DNA of 36,832 nucleotides from Acidimicrobiia bacterium (GTDB lineage: Bacteria > Actinomycetota > Acidimicrobiia > Acidimicrobiales > CATQHL01). The translations under genes and the position numbers were made by a program. Positions 23,954 through 34,623 of the stretch are shown piece after piece. Numbering within the stretch: position 1 is the first letter of the stretch; every line of letters begins with the position of its first letter. The notes below the pieces were generated by a model, which ran no database searches, had not been told where the DNA came from, and saw only the letters and a list, made by a program, of their open reading frames with translations. The stretch covers positions 1-36,832 of the forward strand of contig JAGWAL010000026.1 of assembly GCA_021296415.1 (NCBI GenBank). The letters run 5' to 3'.

Positions 23954-25222
23954 GTGAGCGACCGGCCGCCGAGCGTCGACTCGCTGGCGCAGTCCCTCGC
24001 CGGGAGCGGCCTGCCGCACGCGCTCCTGGTGGACGCCGCCCGCGCCGCCATCGCCGCGGGCGATCCAGCAGGCGCCGCCGGGCGCGCCGAGGCCCTTCAG
24101 CGGTCCCTGCTCCGCCCGGTCATCAACGCCACCGGCGTCCTGCTGCACACGAACCTGGGTCGGGCCCCGCTGGGCATCGCCCCGACCGGACCGCCCGATG
24201 CGCCGGCCCGCTACAGCAATCTGGAGTTCGATACCGAGGGAGGCATCCGGGGCGATCGCCACGCCCACGCCGGGACCCTCCTGGCGCGGCTGTGCGGCGC
24301 CGAGGCCGCCCTCGTGGTCAACAACTGCGCGGCGGCGGTGACGCTGGTGCTGGGGGCGCTGGCGGCCGGGCGCGGGGTGGCGGTCAGCCGCGGCGAACTC
24401 GTGGAGATCGGTGGCGGCTTCCGCGTGCCGGAGATCGTGGCGCAGTCCGGTGCTCGCCTGGTGGAGGTCGGCACAACGAACCGCACCCGGCGCGAGGACT
24501 ACGCGCGCGCCGTCGAGACGGCCGACGTGGCGCTGTGCCTGCGGGTGCACCAGTCCAACTACCGCATCGTGGGGTTCACAGAGGCGCCGAGCGTCCGCGA
24601 TCTCGCCACCGTCGGCGTGCCGCTGGTCGCCGACATCGGCTCGGGGCTCCTCGACGAGGCCTGCCAGTGGCTGGCCGGCGGGCCCCCGGCGTGGTTGCGG
24701 GGCGAGCCCGCCGCTCGCCAGACGCTCGCCGCCGGCGCCGGCCTGGTGACGTTCTCCGGCGACAAGCTGCTGGGCGGACCGCAGGCGGGGATCATCGCCG
24801 GGAGAGCCGAACTGGTGGCTCGGTGCGCCCGCCACCCCCTGGCCCGGGCGTTCCGGGCGGGAGGGATGGTCCTGGCGGCGCTGCAGTCGGTTGCACTCAC
24901 CTACCTGCACCGGCGTGGAGACGACATCCCGTTCTGGCGCATGGCCACCCGCACCGTGGCCGAGTTGCGCCACCGCGCCGAGGCGCTCGGTGTCGGCGAG
25001 GTGTGCTCGCTGTCGGCCACGACCGGCGGCGGGACCCTTCCGGGTGTGGAGATCCCGTCGGCAGGCATCGCGCTGGACGGCGCCCGGGCCGCGGGGGGGG
25101 GGCGGGGGGCGGGGGTCGCCGGGCAGCGCACCTACCTCGATCTGCGCACCGTCGACCCGGCCGACGACGACGCCCTGGCCGACGCCGCCCGCCGGGCCTC
25201 CGCCGCCCCCGGGGACCGTTAG
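23954..25222 (+). CDS. selA: L-seryl-tRNA(Sec) selenium transferase
   Basis: A PLP enzyme that converts Ser-tRNA(Sec) to Sec-tRNA(Sec) with selenophosphate. The 422-residue protein shows VINATGVLLHTNLGRAPLG, YSNLEFDTEGGIRGDRHAH, VSRGELVEIGGGFRVPEI, GTTNRTRREDY and the PLP lysine in TFSGDKLLGGPQAG. The N-terminal region is shorter than in E. coli SelA (463 aa). GTG 23954 is the best start. Near the C-terminus (about residues 377-390) the conserved segment before the LDLR motif is replaced by a Gly/Arg/Ala stretch encoded by a long poly-G tract (25093-25115); the frame survives. It lies in a run with mrp and the acyl-CoA dehydrogenase, 26 bp before selB. Confidence 0.95.
   Translation: MSDRPPSVDSLAQSLAGSGLPHALLVDAARAAIAAGDPAGAAGRAEALQRSLLRPVINATGVLLHTNLGRAPLGIAPTGPPDAPARYSNLEFDTEGGIRGDRHAHAGTLLARLCGAEAALVVNNCAAAVTLVLGALAAGRGVAVSRGELVEIGGGFRVPEIVAQSGARLVEVGTTNRTRREDYARAVETADVALCLRVHQSNYRIVGFTEAPSVRDLATVGVPLVADIGSGLLDEACQWLAGGPPAWLRGEPAARQTLAAGAGLVTFSGDKLLGGPQAGIIAGRAELVARCARHPLARAFRAGGMVLAALQSVALTYLHRRGDDIPFWRMATRTVAELRHRAEALGVGEVCSLSATTGGGTLPGVEIPSAGIALDGARAAGGGRGAGVAGQRTYLDLRTVDPADDDALADAARRASAAPGDR
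25093..25115 (+). repeat. Poly-G tract inside selA
   Basis: Runs of 10, 6 and 5 guanines are separated by single cytosines. This is a G-quadruplex-prone and slippage-prone stretch within a coding region, and a classic spot for base-calling or assembly error. Confidence 0.9.
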
Positions 25223-25248
25223 GCCGCGGCGTCCCCCGGCGAGGTCCC

Positions 25249-27006
25249 GTGCACGTCGTCGCCACCGCGGGTCACGTCGACCACGGCAAGTCGACGCTGG
25301 TGAAGGCCTTGACGGGCACCGACCCCGATCGCTTCGAGGAGGAACGCCGCCGCGGCCTGACGATCGACCTGGGGTTCGCCTCGGCCACGCTGCCGAGCGG
25401 GAGACGCTGCGCCATCGTGGACGTCCCCGGCCACATCAGGTTCATCAGGAACATGCTCGCCGGCGTCGGTGCCGTCGACGCCTGCATCTTCGTCGTTGCC
25501 GCCACCGAGGGCTGGAAGCCCCAATCGGAGGAGCACCTCCGGATCCTGGAGTTGCTGGGCATCGGCAGCGGACTGGTGGTGCTGACCAAGATCGACCTCG
25601 TCGACGAGGAACACGCCGAGATCGCCCACCTCGACATCTCGGACCACTTGGCGGGCACCTTCCTGGAGGGTGCCGAGATCGTGGCCACCGACAGCCTCTC
25701 GGGGACCGGCATGAGCGCTTTCGCCGCGGCCCTGGACCGGCTGCTGGCCCGCACGCCCGTTGCCGCCGACGTCGGGCGGCCGCGCCTGTGGGTGGATCGG
25801 GCATTCGTGGCACCGGGCGCCGGAACCGTCGTCACCGGCACCCTCACGGGAGGTGCCGTGCGCGTCGGCGACGAGTTGGCCGTCCGGCCCGGCAGGCGGC
25901 GGGTGCGGGTGCGCGCCATCCAGAGCCTGTACGCGGCACAGCCCAGTGTCGCCACGGGGCATCGCGCCGCCCTCAACCTGGCCGGCGTCAACCACGGTGA
26001 CGTGGGGCGCGGCCACGTGGTGGTACGCCCGGACCAGTGGCACCTGAGCCGGACCGTCGACGCCTCGCTCGGCGTTCTCCCCTCGCTCGACCACGAGGTC
26101 TCCCGCCGGGGCGCCTACGTCGCCTACCTCGGAGCCGGCGAGTTCAGCGTGCGCCTGCGCATCCTGGGCACGGAATCGCTGCAGCCGGGAGCGCAGGGAT
26201 TCGTGCGCCTCCATCTGCCGTGCAGGCTGCCGTTGCTACCGGGTGACCGTTTCGTGCTGCGGGAGAGCGGGCGCGCCGAGACGATCGGCGGGGGCGAGAT
26301 CCTCGACGTGGAACCGCGCCTTCCGGCCGCGGTGGCCCAACCCGATCGCTCCGTCGACAGGGTCGTCGCCGAGCGCGGCTGGGTTCGGCCCGAGGATCTC
26401 TGGCGACTCACCGGCGAGCGACGGGAGCCGACCCTGGGCGGCTGGGTGGTGGATCCGGCGGCGCTGCGAGCCACCGAGACGGAACTCCGGGCTCGGATCG
26501 CCGAGGCGTCCGATCTGGGACTCGACATGGCGGCTCTCAGCGAGCGGGAACGGGTGGTCGCCGAGCACCTCGACGGCATCGTCGTCGAGGCGGGGAGGGT
26601 GCATCCCGGGCGCCGGGTCGACACGCTGGCCGAGCACCCGTTCCTCGCCGCGCTCGAGGAGCAACCGTTCTCCCCACCCGAGCCCTCCGCGCCGGGAACC
26701 CCACCGGTCGAAGCCGAGCAGCTGCGCGAGCTGCTGCGGCGGGGCCTGGTCGTCTCCCTCGACGGGATCATCTTTCCGGCCACCGCCCTCAGCCGGGCCG
26801 CCGAAGCCGTCGCCGACCTCCTCGCACGCCGGACCGAGGGGTTCACGGTGGCGGAGTTCCGCGACGAGGTCGGCACGACCCGCAAGTACGCCCTGCCGCT
26901 GCTGGCTGCGCTGGACGGCAACGGCATGACCCGCCGACGCGGCGACGTTCGGATCGCCGGTCGCCGCCTGGGTGCTCCCGCCTCGCCGACCGCCGGCGCC
27001 GGCTGA
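25249..27006 (+). CDS. selB: Selenocysteine-specific elongation factor SelB
   Basis: A GTPase that brings Sec-tRNA(Sec) to the ribosome at UGA codons marked by SECIS hairpins. The 585-residue protein begins with G1 AGHVDHGKSTLVKAL, the T-rich switch (RRRGLTIDLGFA), G3 IVDVPGH and G4 LTKIDLVD. Beta-barrel domains follow (VTGTLTGGAVRVGDELAV; FVLRESGRAETIGGGEILD). The C-terminal winged helices, which bind SECIS, end in FTVAEFRDEVGTTRKYALPLL. I chose GTG 25249; the longer open frame upstream is selA shadow. It follows selA by 26 bp. No UGA-containing selenoprotein gene is recognisable within the window, so its targets lie elsewhere. Confidence 0.96.
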   Translation: MHVVATAGHVDHGKSTLVKALTGTDPDRFEEERRRGLTIDLGFASATLPSGRRCAIVDVPGHIRFIRNMLAGVGAVDACIFVVAATEGWKPQSEEHLRILELLGIGSGLVVLTKIDLVDEEHAEIAHLDISDHLAGTFLEGAEIVATDSLSGTGMSAFAAALDRLLARTPVAADVGRPRLWVDRAFVAPGAGTVVTGTLTGGAVRVGDELAVRPGRRRVRVRAIQSLYAAQPSVATGHRAALNLAGVNHGDVGRGHVVVRPDQWHLSRTVDASLGVLPSLDHEVSRRGAYVAYLGAGEFSVRLRILGTESLQPGAQGFVRLHLPCRLPLLPGDRFVLRESGRAETIGGGEILDVEPRLPAAVAQPDRSVDRVVAERGWVRPEDLWRLTGERREPTLGGWVVDPAALRATETELRARIAEASDLGLDMAALSERERVVAEHLDGIVVEAGRVHPGRRVDTLAEHPFLAALEEQPFSPPEPSAPGTPPVEAEQLRELLRRGLVVSLDGIIFPATALSRAAEAVADLLARRTEGFTVAEFRDEVGTTRKYALPLLAALDGNGMTRRRGDVRIAGRRLGAPASPTAGAG

Positions 27007-27029
27007 GCAACGCCGGCCGCCGGACCGAC

Positions 27030-27281
27030 TCAGAACAGCCGGCGGCGCTCCTGCTCGTTGAGACCGCCCCAGATGCCGTGCGGCTCGCGGATCCGCAGCG
27101 CGTACTCGAGGCAATCGGTGATCACCGTGCACTGGGCGCAGATGGCCTTGGCGCGGCGCTCGCGCTCGGATCGCTCGTCCTTGCCCTCCGCCACGGTCGG
27201 CGGGAAGAAGACGACCGACTGCGGGCCCCGGCAGGCCGCCCGCATCTGCCACTCGACGCCGTCAGCGACCGCGCTCACCAC
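27030..27281 (-). CDS. WhiB-family Fe-S transcriptional regulator
   Basis: An 83-residue actinobacterial regulator that carries a 4Fe-4S cluster and binds the primary sigma factor. All four cysteines are present: ACRGP, CAQC and DCLEYAL. The turn GIWGGLNEQERRR follows. The start is GTG 27281 (or the next GTG, 27278). The promoter TTGTGC-17-TATGGT lies just upstream. It converges with selB (23-bp gap). The closest subfamily cannot be decided by eye, but WhiB2/WhiB1-type essential regulators have this size. Confidence 0.93.
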   Translation of the reverse strand: MVSAVADGVEWQMRAACRGPQSVVFFPPTVAEGKDERSERERRAKAICAQCTVITDCLEYALRIREPHGIWGGLNEQERRRLF

Positions 27282-27301
27282 AATCCCCTGTCACGACGGC
27301 G

Positions 27302-27330
27302 ACCATAGGACGGCATTCAAGCCAGCACAA
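27302..27330 (-). promoter_or_regulatory. Promoter of the whiB-like gene
   Basis: On the minus strand TTGTGC (27325-27330), a 17-base spacer and TATGGT (27302-27307), about 20 bases before the GTG start; GGGGATT precedes the start. Confidence 0.6.
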
Positions 27331-27373
27331 GACGAGATTCGAGGATTCTTTCGGCAGGGGTGCCGGACGACCG

Positions 27374-28813
27374 CTAGGCGGGGTCTCCGTCGGCCTCCGA
27401 GCTCGCCGGTGTCGCTGCGGTGCCGTCCGCGGCGTCGCCGTCATCGCCTTCGGCCTCGCCGCCAATATCCACGGGCGCCACCTCCAGCATGAGCCCGTCG
27501 ATGCCGGTGACGCGTACCGCCTCGCCCGGCGCGATGGGCGAGGCGCGGAACGTGCGAGCCCGCCAGAGAGAATCGGCGATGCGCACCACGCCGAGCGGCT
27601 GAACCGCCTCGACGGCCTCGCCTTCCATCCCGATCATCCATTCGCGACCGATCGTGGGCGTGGAGAAGCGGCTGCGCACGAGCGGGGGCAGGCCGCCCAG
27701 GACACCGAGCATCAGGCCGACCAGTCCTCCCAGCATGGGAACCCACGACATCGACACGCCCTCGTAGAGCGTCAGCGTGCCGGCAACGACGCTGGCGGTG
27801 CCGATGACGGTCCACGTGCGCGGGACGCCGGTCTGCACGTCGATGGCGAAAGCGAAGAAGGCGAAGACGATGAGGGCGATGGCGTACGCATTGGTCGGCA
27901 GCACCGCCAAGCCGTACAGCGCCAGGAGGCCGCAGGCCGCGCCCACCACGCCGGCGATGCCGACACCGGCGGTGTAGAGCTCGAGCAGGATTAGGGCGAG
28001 CGACACGAGCAACAGCAGGTACGCCATCGGGGGGCTCGCCACGGTGTGCATGATCCCCCCGACGAAGGGGAGGCTCACGAACCGCACCGACGTCTGCGGC
28101 TCGAGGCGCATCTCGCCCGTCTCCTCGTCGAGGACCTCGACGATCCGGAACCCCAGGTCATCCAGGGTGAACAGGAACTCGCCGAGCGTCGGCGCCGGTG
28201 CCGACGCCACGCCCGAGCCGACGGCTTCGCTGTGGTTGACGGTCCGATCGGCCAGCAGGGACGCATGCGATCCCCACAGCCGCCCGAACTCGGCGCAGTC
28301 CAGTGCCTGCGCGCCGGTCTCGCCCAACCGCGCGCCCGGCGCCACGCCCACGCGGTGTGTGAGTGCCAGCAGCTGGGCCACCTCCCCGGTAGCCCGGGCG
28401 CCCGAGGGGCCGACCCAGGCGGCGACGGGCACGGATGAGTCGACAATGGCCCGCGCCACGGCCGCCAGTTCCGTCGAGCCGACGACGGCCCGCCTGCTGT
28501 CAACCCGGAGGACCACGGCCAGCACGTCGCTGCCCGGCGCCGAGGCGGCGCGAATCCGATCGACGACGAAGTCGGCGAGCACCGGGTCCATCAGGCCGAC
28601 CACTTCGAGGACCAGCACCACGTCACCCGCGACAACCGCCGTCGGTGCCACGGTTGCGGCGGCCGCGCCCTCGGGGCAGTCCTGCGCCTGCGCCGCGGCG
28701 GGGCCCGACAGCCCCACCAGCCAGCCCGATCCGGCGACGACCAGGCCGAGAAGGATCCGTCGCGTCGCGGCGGGGCGGCGCGCGCCGACACGGCGGGAGC
28801 GGCTCCGGAGCAT
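27374..28813 (-). CDS. NfeD-family membrane protein with ClpP-like domain lacking the catalytic serine
   Basis: A 479-residue protein with a basic N-terminus, a signal-like helix (LLGLVVAGSGWLVGLSG, then AAAQAQ), an extracytoplasmic ClpP/SppA-like domain, several membrane helices (about residues 250-390) and a C-terminal NfeD OB-fold (EWMIGMEGEAVEAVQPLG...). In active NfeD proteases the sequence is PSGARAxSAG; here it reads PSGARATGEVAQ, so the nucleophile serine seems lost. The protein may have a scaffolding role in membrane-domain organisation rather than proteolysis. ATG 28813 lies 7 bp after the STAS gene stop, so the two form an operon. No stomatin/SPFH partner is visible in the window. 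Confidence 0.85.
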   Translation of the reverse strand: MLRSRSRRVGARRPAATRRILLGLVVAGSGWLVGLSGPAAAQAQDCPEGAAAATVAPTAVVAGDVVLVLEVVGLMDPVLADFVVDRIRAASAPGSDVLAVVLRVDSRRAVVGSTELAAVARAIVDSSVPVAAWVGPSGARATGEVAQLLALTHRVGVAPGARLGETGAQALDCAEFGRLWGSHASLLADRTVNHSEAVGSGVASAPAPTLGEFLFTLDDLGFRIVEVLDEETGEMRLEPQTSVRFVSLPFVGGIMHTVASPPMAYLLLLVSLALILLELYTAGVGIAGVVGAACGLLALYGLAVLPTNAYAIALIVFAFFAFAIDVQTGVPRTWTVIGTASVVAGTLTLYEGVSMSWVPMLGGLVGLMLGVLGGLPPLVRSRFSTPTIGREWMIGMEGEAVEAVQPLGVVRIADSLWRARTFRASPIAPGEAVRVTGIDGLMLEVAPVDIGGEAEGDDGDAADGTAATPASSEADGDPA

Positions 28814-28820
28814 CGAACGA

Positions 28821-29168
28821 TCAGGATTCGTCGACGGGACCGAGCGCCTCGAGAGCCGCCTCCATGGTCTCGACCATGGGGACGATCCGGTCGAAACCGG
28901 TCGTGTGCAGGAGCCGGGTGATAGGGGGACGATCGCAGAGCACGGAGATGCTGCCGCCGCCGTCGCGCACGCGCCGGATCCCACCGATCAGGGCGCCGAG
29001 GCCTGCGGAGTCCATGAACGGAACGCCGCACAGGTCCACGACGAGGCGCGACGTCTCGTCGACGCCGTTGAGGGCCTCGCGGAAGTCGCCGACGGTGTAG
29101 GCATCCAACTCACCGATCGGGCGGCAGACGGTGTGGTCCTCCGCCACCTCGACCTGAACTTCGAACAC
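28821..29168 (-). CDS. STAS-domain anti-sigma factor antagonist (RsbV/SpoIIAA-like)
   Basis: A 115-residue single STAS domain. The phosphorylatable serine is in VDLCGVPFMDSAGLGALIGG, and the fold continues through GGSISVLCDRPPITRLLHTTG to GFDRIVPM. Such proteins bind RsbW-type kinases when unphosphorylated, releasing a sigma factor. GTG 29168 has GGGAGG seven bases upstream. It is the first gene of an operon with nfeD and diverges from the receiver gene at 29221 across a 52-bp region in which two -10 boxes form a palindrome. The RsbW-like protein at 8.8 kb is a candidate partner, by inference. Confidence 0.92.
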   Translation of the reverse strand: MFEVQVEVAEDHTVCRPIGELDAYTVGDFREALNGVDETSRLVVDLCGVPFMDSAGLGALIGGIRRVRDGGGSISVLCDRPPITRLLHTTGFDRIVPMVETMEAALEALGPVDES

Positions 29169-29193
29169 TCCGCAACCTCCCGTCTCGCCCGGG

Positions 29194-29214
29194 ATGCTAC
29201 CGCCCCGGTAGCCT
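29194..29214. promoter_or_regulatory. Back-to-back -10 boxes forming a palindrome
   Basis: GCTACCG-CCC-CGGTAGC (29196-29212) is a perfect 7-bp inverted repeat. Read leftward it contains TAGCAT (29194-29199) for the STAS gene. Read rightward it contains TAGCCT (29209-29214), 6 bases before the ATG at 29221. The two promoters would compete for the same DNA. Confidence 0.55.
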
Positions 29215-29220
29215 CACGCT

Positions 29221-29613
29221 ATGGCCGACGTGCTGCTGGCGACCGACGCCGATTGGACCTTCGACGAAGTTGCCGGCGCCCTCATCGACGACGAGACCCG
29301 CGTCAGCCGCGTCCGTTCGGGGCGGGATCTGCTGGCCGTGACCGAGGAGTTGCAGCCGGAGTTGGTGATCCTCGACCTGCAGATCGGCAGCATGGGCGGT
29401 ATGGCCTCGTGCCTGGAGCTGCGGGCGGAGAGCGACGCCGGCCGGCTGCCGCCCCAGAAGGTGTTGATGCTGCTGGACCGGTCCGCGGACGTGTTCCTGG
29501 CCCGTCGGGCTGGCGCCGACGGCTGGCTGATCAAACCTCTCGACGCCTTCCGTCTGCGCAGGGGGCGCGCCGCACTCGCCGAGGGTGGAACCTTCCACGA
29601 GAGCGCCGGCTGA
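29221..29613 (+). CDS. Response-regulator receiver-like single-domain protein
   Basis: A 130-residue CheY-like domain without an output domain. The phospho-acceptor Asp is in LVILDLQIGSMGG and the conserved Lys in GWLIKPLD. The acidic pair near the N-terminus (ATDADW) matches the metal site. It probably relays or senses phosphorylation, perhaps linked to the divergent STAS gene. A TAGCCT box ends 6 bases before the ATG and there is no Shine-Dalgarno, so the transcript is probably leaderless. Confidence 0.88.
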   Translation: MADVLLATDADWTFDEVAGALIDDETRVSRVRSGRDLLAVTEELQPELVILDLQIGSMGGMASCLELRAESDAGRLPPQKVLMLLDRSADVFLARRAGADGWLIKPLDAFRLRRGRAALAEGGTFHESAG

Positions 29614-29657
29614 TCCGCCCGGCGCCGCCGTGTGGCCTTGGTATCCTCGGCCCTGAA

Positions 29658-29731
<74 letters not shown>

Positions 29732-29780
29732 CTCACCTCCGGCTCCGAGTCGAGCGGCCGGCGGTTCCCGAACGCGAGCC

Positions 29781-31809
<2,029 letters not shown>

Positions 31810-31839
31810 GCGCGCCGCGCCCGCCGCGCGGCCCCAGGC

Positions 31840-32217
31840 TCAGTCGCCGAGGTGCAGGACGACGTCCACCTCGATGAGGAAGCCCGGTAGCGGCGTCTCG
31901 ATGGTCGTGCGCGCCGGGAGCGGCTCGGGAAACGTCTCGCGGTAGATGGCGTTCATCTCACCGAAGTCAGCCATGTCGTGCAGGTAGACACCCACCCGCA
32001 CGGCGTCGGCCAGGGAACCCCCGGCGGCCTCGGCCACAGCCGCCAGGTTGGCGAAGACCTGCCGAGCCTGGGCGCCGAAGCCGCCCGCGGGTATCTCGCC
32101 GTCGGGCGTGAACGGCCCCTGGCCGGAGAGGAACACGAACCCCCCGGCGGCGATGCCCTGCGAGTAGGCCCCCGAGGGCTGGGGTGCGGACGTGCTGGTG
32201 ATCGGCTGCTTCGCCAT
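31840..32217 (-). CDS. RidA-family (YjgF/UK114) imine/enamine deaminase-like protein
   Basis: A 125-residue member of the trimeric RidA family, which hydrolyses reactive enamine/imine intermediates. Typical features are PSGAYSQGIAAGGFVFLSGQ, the substrate-binding Arg in PARTTIE and the Glu in LIEVDVVL. AAGGAG before ATG 32217 supports the start. It lies 38 bp downstream of the dimethylformamidase-like gene, so a role in the same catabolic route is plausible; it may not be the generic housekeeping RidA. Confidence 0.92.
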   Translation of the reverse strand: MAKQPITSTSAPQPSGAYSQGIAAGGFVFLSGQGPFTPDGEIPAGGFGAQARQVFANLAAVAEAAGGSLADAVRVGVYLHDMADFGEMNAIYRETFPEPLPARTTIETPLPGFLIEVDVVLHLGD

Positions 32218-32255
32218 CGTTTTCTCCTTCGGGACGGCCCGGGCGGCGGCTCAGG

Positions 32256-34587
32256 CTAGGCCAGGAAATTGTTGAGCACGTTGGACGTGATGCGGGAGAC
32301 GTTGTTCTCGTAGTCGTTGTGCGACAGGCCCGAGAACCAGTTGATGGAGCTGACCGAGAACACGGCGCCCCCATTGGCGGTCTCGAAGAACACCATGTCG
32401 GCGCGGGCGTCGTCGTTGCGGGTGGCGTCGATGTTGGCGTGCATCACGAAGATGTCCTCGTGGCATATCAGGTAGTAGGCCGAGTGCTCTCCCGCCGAGG
32501 TGGCGAGCACCAGCGTGTGTGAGGGCGTGCCGAGGTTGTGGTCCACCCGGTCCAGCTCGTCGCCGGCACAGCCGTTCATGACCAGGCCGAAATCGCCGAT
32601 GATCTCGTCGTCGCCGACGCCGGAGAAAATGAACGCCGCCCGCGGGTCGAAGCTGCCCGGCAGGCGCCGGTAGCCGGGCGTGTTGGCGTCCCAGCCCTGG
32701 CAGGAGAATCCCGTGCCGACAATGGCGTTCGGCGGGCGGCCCTGGTGCCGCCAGATGCCGCACTGCGCGCCGGTGGAGGCGAACTGCGTCTCGCCGGGGT
32801 GCGACTCCCAGGCCCGGCTGCCGGCGAAGCCGCGGCGGATCTCGACGACGTGGCGACGCCCGGGGTCATAGGTGGTGGCCCAGTAGAAGCCGTTGCCGCC
32901 GAGGTACATGAGCCGCCCGCCGCCGTCCAGGTACGCCTCCAGGGCGTCGAGCATGGGGCCGGTCCAATACTCGGGGTGGCACCCGGTCATGATGACCTTG
33001 TAGTCGGCCAGGCAGTCGAGGCCTTCGAAGTGCAGGTCCTCGTCGGTGATCACGTCATAGTCGGCGCCCTGGTTCTCCAGCCAGTCCACCAGGTAGAGAT
33101 CGAAGGCGTAGCCCCGCGGGGCATTGGTCACCCAGTGGCGGGCGGTGGCGCGCATCGAAAGGAGCGGGCGGCGGGTGGTGGAGTGGCACACCCCGCTGCC
33201 GTCGGTGTGCACGTCGTAGACCGAGCCGCCGAGCTCCACACGGGCGCCCAGGTAATCGTCGTAGGGGTCCACCACGATGGGGATGTTGGTGAGGTCGCTG
33301 AAATCGTGGCCGCCGCTGAACAGCACCCGCTCGTTGGCGTAGGCCAGGTAGCTGCAGGTCGGCGCGAGGTAGGCGGCGCGGGCCCGGGGTGCGCCCGGCG
33401 CGGGCGTCACGAAGAACGGGATGTTGTCCTCCTCGCCGCCGGTCTCGTCGGAAGCCCGTAGGTGCACGGCGTAGTAGCCGCTGCGGGCGTCGTCGGGGAC
33501 GGTGAACCGGAAGTCCTCCTCCCAGCGGCTGTCGTCGAAGTCATCGTCGTGGAAGTGGATGGCGCCGTACTGCTCCGGCGCCTCGGAGCGGGTGAAGGCG
33601 GTGGCGTCCCAGTTGTGGCCGGTGAGGCCGCGCATGGCGTAGTTGAGGACGGTGCCGTGGTGGCCCGAGCCGGTGACATCGGCGATGTCGACGCCCGAGG
33701 CGTCCGTGGCGGCGAAGTCCCACACCGCGGCCACGCCGTCCATCGCCAAGGAGCGCCTCCAACTCCTCGACACTGAGGGCTCGTTCGAACAGGCAGGGAC
33801 GCTCGATCTTGCCGTTGAAGCAGTGGTAGGCGCCCACCTCGGTGCCGTCGATCCGCGAGCCGGCCGCCAGCAGCAGCGGTGTGCCGGCTTCGCCGGGGGT
33901 GGGATCGGCCCAGTCATCGTCCAGCGTCCCGAGGTTCTCGGTGGCAACGAGCGAGGGCTCCGGGCCACGCTCGTGGATCCTCTGCAACAGGCGCGCCTCG
34001 CCCGTGGCGGCGTCCCAGGTGCCCGCCACGAAGTGCCAGCGCTTCGCGGTCGGCCAGGCTCCCAGGGAGAACTCCATGCTGCCGACACGCAGCGTGAGCC
34101 CGTCGTCGGTTCCCGCCGGGGGAATCGTGCATCCGGCACTGTCCACATCCGGCCCGGTCGGCATTCCCCTCGGGACGCCGAATCCGAGGCTGTAGCCGCC
34201 CGAGCGGCTGCGGTGCGCCACGATGGTCTGCGGGCCCTCTTCGGGGATGGTCGGCCAGATCCAGGCGGCGACCGTGAAGCTGCCGGCGATCCCGGGGGCG
34301 TCGGGCACCTCCACGTAAGAACCGGCGTGAGTCTCATGGATCCGCCCGGGGTGGGTGCCGTCGGCCGATGTCGCCACCGGCTCGGCCTTGAAACCGGGCC
34401 CCGCCGGCGAGGTGTCACCGTGGATCAGCCGAACGACCTGGGACTCGTAGGAGTCGAACTCGCTGCTCACCATGACCCGCACCTCGTCGCCCGGATGGAC
34501 GACCAGCGGGTCGGTGTAGCCCAGCAGGTGTCGGCGCTGACGCTCCGACCTGTAGGGACTCTTTTCGTAGCCTTCCGCTGTCCGCAT
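32256..34587 (-). pseudogene. N,N-dimethylformamidase large-subunit-like protein, split by a frameshift
   Basis: The family hydrolyses small amides such as dimethylformamide with a mononuclear iron site. The first frame starts at ATG 34587 and gives about 281 residues, including a LamG-like domain (GSYVEVPDAPGIAGSFTVAA). The second frame continues from about 33743 to the stop at 32256 (about 495 residues) with the catalytic domain: YLAPTCSYLAYANER and MTGCHPEYWTGPMLDALEA (His-x-Glu of the iron region), GGNGFYWATTYDP. Together they match the roughly 760 residues of the known subunit. The shift (+1) lies near 33738-33750, between LEALLG and DGVAAVWDF. An ATG at the second frame's start with GGAGG about 13 bases upstream leaves open translation as two parts. 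A small alpha subunit is not visible. Confidence 0.82.
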
Positions 34588-34623
34588 CTTCTGTCCCCAA
34601 TCGTTTGGCTGAGCTCGTAGCGC

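Noticed and set aside
24292..25248. N-terminal extension of SelB by about 319 residues
   Set aside because: It is the out-of-frame shadow of selA. SelB proteins begin at the GTPase G1 motif, which fits GTG 25249.
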